Shown piece after piece: positions 59,406 to 64,000 of a stretch of DNA of 64,000 nucleotides. The notes beneath the pieces were generated by a model. It saw nothing but the letters and a program-made list of their open reading frames with translations, did no database searches and was not told the DNA's origin. The translations under genes were made by a program, and so were the position numbers. This DNA is from DAOTVX01 sp034436015 (GTDB taxonomy: Bacteria; Chloroflexota; Anaerolineae; Anaerolineales; Villigracilaceae), in contig DAOTWG010000010.1 in assembly GCA_034436015.1 (NCBI GenBank), forward strand, positions 62,001-126,000. Reading direction: 5' to 3'. Position 1 is the first letter of the stretch. Each line of letters starts with the position of its first letter.

Positions 59406-60173
59406 ACGCGCGTGCCACAGCGGCGCGAGGAGAAGCCGAATTGCGTACTTTAAGGTCAATACAGAAAACCAATGACCGCCGTCGCGAAAATGGATTCGGA
59501 CCATTTCCGGCCAACACCGGTCATTCGCGGCCATAGTTTTGGAACGACCGTGAAGACGAAAATTCGCCCAGGTTTGATCGGGCAAATAGGCGAGAGGGGT
59601 CAATCGCGCAATGCGCACCCATAAGTCGTAATCCATAGCAAAGAAGAAGGATGGGTCGAGAGGGCCGACTTGTCGCCAAAGGGAGGCGCGAAAGAAGGAT
59701 GCTTGCTGAGGAATGTGCACATAGCCCTGTCGTAGGCGCCGATAATCCGTTCGGGCGGCGGGGAATCGTCCTATCACCCTTCCTTGCTCATCAATGAAAT
59801 TGGCGTTCGCGTAGACCATGCCTATAGCGGGGTGCGCATTCAGGTATTGTACGGCTGCAGACACAGCGCCGGGCTGATAGGTATCGTCAGAGTTAAGCCA
59901 CGCCAAAATTTCTCCCTTTGCCCGGGAAAACCCTTTGTTAATGGCATCGGTCTGCCCTCGATCGGGCTCTGAGACCCACCAGGCTAGGCGATCGGCATAT
60001 GTCTTAATGATTTCTACTGAGCCATCGGTTGACCCACCATCTATGACGATATATTCTATATAGGGGTAGTCCTGCGCCAGGACAGACCGGATGGTCTCCT
60101 CCAGAAAGCGTGCTTGGTTGAAAGAAGGTGTAACAATGGTGACAAGGGGCAACCTTACCGTTGATTTGTCCAT
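59373..60173 (-). CDS. Family 2 glycosyltransferase
   Basis: 266 residues. VTIVTPSFNQARFLEETIRSVL, YIVIDGGSTDGSVEII and AWLNSDDTYQPGAV carry the nucleotide-sugar and DxD-type motifs; QQASFFRASLW and DYDLWVRIARL complete the GT2_WfgS-like group. It is closely related to the next gene upstream, so the two are recent paralogues (VTPSFNQARFLE...TI.SVL shared). The 3' end overlaps the histidine kinase gene by 33 bases. Its start overlaps the upstream GT2 by 19 bases. Confidence 0.88.
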   Translation of the reverse strand: MDKSTVRLPLVTIVTPSFNQARFLEETIRSVLAQDYPYIEYIVIDGGSTDGSVEIIKTYADRLAWWVSEPDRGQTDAINKGFSRAKGEILAWLNSDDTYQPGAVSAAVQYLNAHPAIGMVYANANFIDEQGRVIGRFPAARTDYRRLRQGYVHIPQQASFFRASLWRQVGPLDPSFFFAMDYDLWVRIARLTPLAYLPDQTWANFRLHGRSKTMAANDRCWPEMVRIHFRDGGHWFSVLTLKYAIRLLLAPLWHARLRACLRWRGR

Positions 60174-61147
60174 GTGATGCCTTGCTCAGAGATAGATAAC
60201 CTGCGACGACAATGTTGTAGGCGGCGCCGTAGCGCGCGATACCAGAGGAAAGCGCTGCCAAGGCCAATCGCTCCGCCTAGTGCTTGAATCACTTTGAACC
60301 AATAACGCTGCACGGCGGCTGGCTGCAACCTCCAGGCTTGCCAAAAAAAGGTTAGCGCATGCCATGGGCGGCCAGCGTCAATATATCGTCGTCCGGCAAA
60401 GACATACAGGCCGGCATAGATTTCTCGGTGATGGAGCGCAATCGTCTCACGAAATAAAGGGTGTTGTTCTAGCGAGGGAACGAAGCGAAAGGCTTCCTCT
60501 ACGAACATTGTTGCCTGCGCGATGGTCTTGGCCGTTTCATGAGTGCGTTCTACCGCCCAATATTCCGGTACGTGCAGGATAGGATAGCGCGCCGCAATAC
60601 GAATCCACAGACTGTGATCCAGAATGCCGTGAAACTCCGGAATCAAATAACCAGCCTCTTCCAAAGCCTTGCGGCGCATGAAAACAGCCGGTTGCAGCAG
60701 AACATTGAAAGCAAGCAAGTCAACGAGGGTATATTGGCGATAAGGATGCCAATCCAGAATCTCTAATTCGGCATTGACCATGACGCCATCGCCGTAAACC
60801 ATACCGACTTCAGGGTTTGCCTGAAGGACTTGGACAGCGCGCCGTACTACCTCCCTGTGATAATACAAGTCATCCGAGTTAATCCAGGCTACAATTTCAC
60901 CGCGCGCGCGCCGCAGACCTTTGTTGATAGCATCGGCTTGCCCTTCGTCTTTCTCGGAGACCCACCACGTCAGGCGGTCGGCATATTTCTTGATAATCTC
61001 TACCGATCCATCGGTTGAGCCACCATCTACAAGGAGATATTCGATATGCGGATACTCTTGCATCAGAACAGAAAGGATGGTTTGTTCAAGAAAGCGAGCC
61101 TGGTTGAAGGAGGGGGTAACAATGGATACGAGAGGAAAAGCGTTCAT
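60155..61147 (-). CDS. Family 2 glycosyltransferase
   Basis: 330 residues; N-terminal GT-A half with IVTPSFNQARFLEQTILSVL, LLVDGGSTDGSVEII and AWINSDDLYYHREV, then LLQPAVFMRRKALEEAG. The C-terminal 80 residues add helical sequence (YRALRRRLQHCRRRL), basic and possibly membrane-associated. A paralogue of the GT2 gene downstream. It lies 7 bases after the DUF115-type gene, on the same strand. Donor unknown. Confidence 0.87.
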   Translation of the reverse strand: MNAFPLVSIVTPSFNQARFLEQTILSVLMQEYPHIEYLLVDGGSTDGSVEIIKKYADRLTWWVSEKDEGQADAINKGLRRARGEIVAWINSDDLYYHREVVRRAVQVLQANPEVGMVYGDGVMVNAELEILDWHPYRQYTLVDLLAFNVLLQPAVFMRRKALEEAGYLIPEFHGILDHSLWIRIAARYPILHVPEYWAVERTHETAKTIAQATMFVEEAFRFVPSLEQHPLFRETIALHHREIYAGLYVFAGRRYIDAGRPWHALTFFWQAWRLQPAAVQRYWFKVIQALGGAIGLGSAFLWYRALRRRLQHCRRRLSISEQGITWTNQR

Positions 61148-61154
61148 GAACGAA

Positions 61155-61964
61155 TCACCACAGAGAGTCGTAGGCTACCTTAGGGAAAACGGTTAGTTTT
61201 CCTCCGATTGTTGCGTCTACTACACGTCTTCCCGCCGCCTCGAAGGCTTCTTTAGCTAGCCGATACGCGCGCTCGGAACCTTCGGGATCTGGCAACTGCC
61301 AGCGGAATCCTTTGCCGAAGTAGTTAGGAGAAAAATGGTTTTGATCGTCACCTTCTGAGATCACAGTTTGGTTGGCAGGACCGCGCGTCGCGAAGTTATG
61401 ATCCACGCCGATCAGCACTACCTCGTGAAAGCCCATATAAAAGGCAAGTTGCAAAGCCACATAGGTTACTGTATATCCTTCAAAAAGGCGATTCGTAGCA
61501 TCTCCGCTGAAGTTTTCCGGACCTGTGTAGTCTGTATCCAGGAAATAGGTCAGCGGTGAAGGCGGGAACCAATCTCGTGCTCGCCAAGTCAAGAACTTTG
61601 GGATGTCGAGCGCAGCAATTTCATCGGCGCACTGTTCCAACACCAATTCATTGACCGAGACCAGACAGGACGTCGGGAAACCGAGCTCTGGGAAAAGCAA
61701 GTAAATTCGGTTCAACCCAAAGGTAAACTCGTGACGGAGTTTGCTTAAGTCCGTTTGGCGCAACGAGGGGCCGTTCCCAATGATGAAACATCGCTTACCC
61801 TTGTAGGCATCACGATATACCTCCAATCGCTTCCGGTTACGCGACCATCGCGGCGAAAGGGTTTTCGCAAGAACGTGGCGGCCGCGGTTGCGATACTGCC
61901 AATAGGTGTTCGAAAATACGCGCCAGACGGGGGCCGGAATCACTCGCTTGAAGGTCTGTTTCAT
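61155..61964 (-). CDS. DUF115/MptE-like protein, candidate nonulosonate transferase
   Basis: The ATG at 61964 gives 269 residues. The key element is CFIIGNGPSLRQTDLSKL, followed by FGLNRIYLLFPELGFP. Near the C-terminus AFYMGFHEVVLIGVDHNF is a second hallmark. This layout is shared by DUF115 proteins (Maf flagellin glycosyltransferases carry this domain) and by GT42 sialyltransferases, which bind CMP-sugars. It could transfer the CMP-nonulosonate produced by the operon at the other end of the window; this is inference from fold only. The ribosome site is weak, 4 bases after the GT39-like stop. Confidence 0.7.
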   Translation of the reverse strand: MKQTFKRVIPAPVWRVFSNTYWQYRNRGRHVLAKTLSPRWSRNRKRLEVYRDAYKGKRCFIIGNGPSLRQTDLSKLRHEFTFGLNRIYLLFPELGFPTSCLVSVNELVLEQCADEIAALDIPKFLTWRARDWFPPSPLTYFLDTDYTGPENFSGDATNRLFEGYTVTYVALQLAFYMGFHEVVLIGVDHNFATRGPANQTVISEGDDQNHFSPNYFGKGFRWQLPDPEGSERAYRLAKEAFEAAGRRVVDATIGGKLTVFPKVAYDSLW

Positions 61965-61968
61965 AAGT

Positions 61969-63705
61969 TCAAGGGGACGCAAAGACCAAGATCTGGATGT
62001 TGCCGCCGTCAATGCTGACGAGACGATTCAGCGCGTGCCCAATGTGTGGCTCGATCAGCGACCAGACGCGGGGGTTGTCATTGTATAGAGTTGGGTCTAC
62101 ATAGATGGCCTGGATTCCTTGATAGCGCATCCAGGATAAGAACTGTTCGGGAGTCACATCGAGCGGGATGTCGGTGGATGATAGGTTGGCTAATCGCATT
62201 TTGGCTGCCGTGGGAAAGAGCGAACCCGCAGCGACAAAAGAGTCCTCGGGCAGATTCGCTGTCAACGCCAGTAATGCTTGTTCCTTTGGCTCTTTCCCGA
62301 GCGCGCGGATTTTTGGCGAGGGATAGGGCCCGCGCAGAATCAGGCCGGCGCACAAGGTTATCAACAAAATGCTTGCGGCTTTATCCCTAATCGGAGGATG
62401 TGAGGTCGCAAAATGACCGACCCATAGGCTTAGCAGGAACAGGCCGCAGGAGTAGGCGATTGCCAACTTGTTCGTCGCAATACTTACTGCTGCGATCGAA
62501 GCGAGCAAAACAAGCCACAGGAATCGCTCGCGTGTGGCCAGACGCGCCGCTACAGCATGCAAACCAATCGCTGCCAGCACCAGGATGACGTAGAAGGGGA
62601 ACAACAAATGCCCGGCGCGAAACAGAGTAATGACAAAGCCCGAGGTCAAGTGTAAAGGCCAGGTCAATAGCAAGAGCAAGAGCGTAGAATGCCGACGACG
62701 AATCAACTCCACCCCGCCTCGTAAGCACAACAGGAACAACACAGGCGCGAAGCGAATACCATAAGCGCGGAGAATTTGCTCAGGCAGCGATTTTACGGTC
62801 AATGTTAGCCGCTTGAGGTACATAGCAGGATTGCGTTGAATGGCGCGAAAGATAGAGTGCTTGTTTTCCTCTGCTACGCCAAAATAGCGCTGCGCTTCTA
62901 ATTTTGCAGCCGCAACCGGGTTGATTCCATCCTTGGCGCTAAGGATGATTTCCTGACCGGCTTCGAAGTTGTCGTAGGTTCGTTCCAGCGTTCCGAGACT
63001 GTAGTTTCCCGTAGACAAGCCATACATCAACACGTATCCGCCGACAATCAACGCAAACGGCGAAACGCTTGCTAAACTTGCCGGCAGGACGCGTTTGCAG
63101 CGCCAGCCGAGGAAAATGCCCCATAATGTAAAAATGGGGAAGAGAAGCAAGCCATCATTTCGCGCCAGAGCGGAAAGGCCGAGGAAGAGCGATCCTAACC
63201 ACAAATGACGTAATGATTGTGATCGGTAGAAAGCCAGTAGTTGCCACAACGCGAAACCGGCAAAGGCGGCGAAAAGAGGGTCGGAGGGAAAAATCAAAAA
63301 TTCCAGCACAAAGGGAGCAGTCAAGAACAATCCCAGGGCAATGGCAGGATGGGCAAGCTCCTTGAGTTGACGTGCAGTTAAGTAAACACTTAACCACAGA
63401 AGCACAAAGGAAAGCAGCTTGCCAAGAGTCCGGCTATGCACAAGCCAAAACGGCGAAGCGCGGAACGGTAAATAGGTCAAGGCATAAAAGACGCTCGTCA
63501 CAGGGTTGTTGGCAAGTGACGGCCATTCGCCCTTGTCGGCCAACAAACGACCGCCAACAACGTATGCCATTTCATCCCAGGGGCCGATGTCGCCTAGAGT
63601 AGGAAAGAGCGAAGGGGCAACGAGAGCAAAGTTGACGATCAAAAAGACCAGGGCCAAACGGTCGAAGGAAGCGGGGCTTTTCCAGAAGGCAAGATGCCGT
63701 TTCAT
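61969..63705 (-). CDS. Polytopic membrane protein, GT39/ArnT-like glycosyltransferase fold
   Basis: The ATG at 63705 (after GGGAAG) gives 578 residues. A GT-C-like topology is evident: a first hydrophobic segment (LVFLIVNFALVAPSLF), a loop with the acidic GDIGPWDEMAYVVGG, which resembles the catalytic Asp/Glu region of GT-C enzymes, and about ten further segments (LLSFVLLWLSVYLTA, LWGIFLGW, FALIVGGYVLMYGL). The C-terminal soluble part (LTANLPEDSFVAAGSLF) is extracytoplasmic. It likely uses a polyprenyl-phosphate sugar at the outer face. The donor is unknown; a non-enzymatic membrane protein remains possible. Confidence 0.72.
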   Translation of the reverse strand: MKRHLAFWKSPASFDRLALVFLIVNFALVAPSLFPTLGDIGPWDEMAYVVGGRLLADKGEWPSLANNPVTSVFYALTYLPFRASPFWLVHSRTLGKLLSFVLLWLSVYLTARQLKELAHPAIALGLFLTAPFVLEFLIFPSDPLFAAFAGFALWQLLAFYRSQSLRHLWLGSLFLGLSALARNDGLLLFPIFTLWGIFLGWRCKRVLPASLASVSPFALIVGGYVLMYGLSTGNYSLGTLERTYDNFEAGQEIILSAKDGINPVAAAKLEAQRYFGVAEENKHSIFRAIQRNPAMYLKRLTLTVKSLPEQILRAYGIRFAPVLFLLCLRGGVELIRRRHSTLLLLLLTWPLHLTSGFVITLFRAGHLLFPFYVILVLAAIGLHAVAARLATRERFLWLVLLASIAAVSIATNKLAIAYSCGLFLLSLWVGHFATSHPPIRDKAASILLITLCAGLILRGPYPSPKIRALGKEPKEQALLALTANLPEDSFVAAGSLFPTAAKMRLANLSSTDIPLDVTPEQFLSWMRYQGIQAIYVDPTLYNDNPRVWSLIEPHIGHALNRLVSIDGGNIQILVFASP

Positions 63706-63813
63706 CGCTTCCCTGTTGTGGGAAAACCAGAGGAAGATCGAACAAGGTTTCCGTCGGGTCAGCATCTGTACTGACTACTACCCAAGCGCCGCAGAGTAAC
63801 ACCGCACATCGGA

Positions 63814-64000
63814 CTACTCCGTGCTCAGGCGCGCTGTTGCTCCTCCGTCCACAACGAGCGCCTGACCGGTCATGAACGAGGATTGTTCCTCATCAGCCAG
63901 AAAGTAGATGGCATGGGCAATCTCTGTAGGACGACCAATGCGTCCATTAACCGTACGGCGCGCTAAATTTTCAAGACGTTCCAGGATATCCTGACCGGAG
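63814..64000 (-). CDS. 3' end of an SDR family oxidoreductase (partial)
   Basis: The minus-strand frame ending at TAG (63814-63816) encodes the C-terminal 61 residues of an SDR, cut by the window edge. RIGRPTEIAHAIYFLADEE and FMTGQALVVDGGATAR are the family's standard tail, including the G-G of the substrate loop end. Nearest neighbour is the GT-C gene downstream. The N-terminus with the cofactor motif lies outside the window. Confidence 0.85.
   Translation of the reverse strand, partial: SGQDILERLENLARRTVNGRIGRPTEIAHAIYFLADEEQSSFMTGQALVVDGGATARLSTE

Noticed and set aside
1..64000. CRISPR arrays, tRNA or rRNA genes, insertion sequences and phage genes
   Set aside because: No repeat-spacer pattern, tRNA-like cloverleaf, transposase or integrase motif was seen by eye; small elements could be missed without a scan.

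Overview
The window is a dense bacterial chromosome segment with no tRNA, rRNA, CRISPR or insertion sequence that I can see. The gene set suggests a member of the Chloroflexota, most likely Anaerolineae. It has mevalonate kinase next to a decaprenyl-phosphate phosphoribosyltransferase-like UbiA protein, TrmFO, a single-ORF CydDC, lipoproteins with Thr/Pro-rich linkers, and no lipopolysaccharide genes. This placement is an inference from gene content; no marker gene settles it.

Bases 1-16256 hold one co-directional (+) run of 16 tightly packed genes for a surface glycan. It contains two versions of a nonulosonic (sialic-like) acid module. The first is a PtmA-like SDR, a NeuB with SAF domain and an SpsF-type cytidylyltransferase. 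The second is a PtmA-like SDR, a NeuA fused to a HAD phosphatase, and a NeuB without SAF domain. Between them are glycosyltransferases, a GDP-mannose 3,5-epimerase-like enzyme, a methyltransferase, a Gfo/Idh/MocA oxidoreductase, a hexapeptide acyltransferase and a bifunctional PAPS synthetase.

Bases 16368-41389 are mostly housekeeping: an M28 lipoprotein and trmFO (-), asnS and an AI-2E-type permease (+), then a long (-) run. That run holds a pseudouridine synthase, a hypothetical protein, a broken lipoprotein gene, an unusual GH13 protein, a NYN-domain protein, a broken polymer-forming membrane protein, mevalonate kinase and UbiA. A GH20 lipoprotein (+) follows, then SIMPL, rubrerythrin-VIT, pyrG, roadblock, guaB, miaA, YraN, a GT4 enzyme and a Kbl-type enzyme (-).

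Bases 41735-47757 encode cytochrome bd oxidase (cydA, cydB) and a fused CydDC ABC exporter. Bases 47795-53265 (-) carry a small EF-Tu-domain-like protein and a MacAB-type efflux set followed by an SDR and a ThuA-like protein, preceded by a small broken membrane-protein gene. A GltD-like oxidoreductase (+), pcm (-) and a soluble multi-GAF histidine kinase (+) follow, the last behind a well-defined promoter and terminator.

Bases 59373-64000 (-) return to glycan genes: two GT2 enzymes, a DUF115-type protein that could be a nonulosonate transferase, a polytopic GT39-like protein and the 3' end of another SDR. The most notable points are the doubled nonulosonate module with PAPS synthesis, three genes broken by small indels (two with paired compensating shifts), two apparent leaderless promoters, and the promoter architecture of the histidine kinase.
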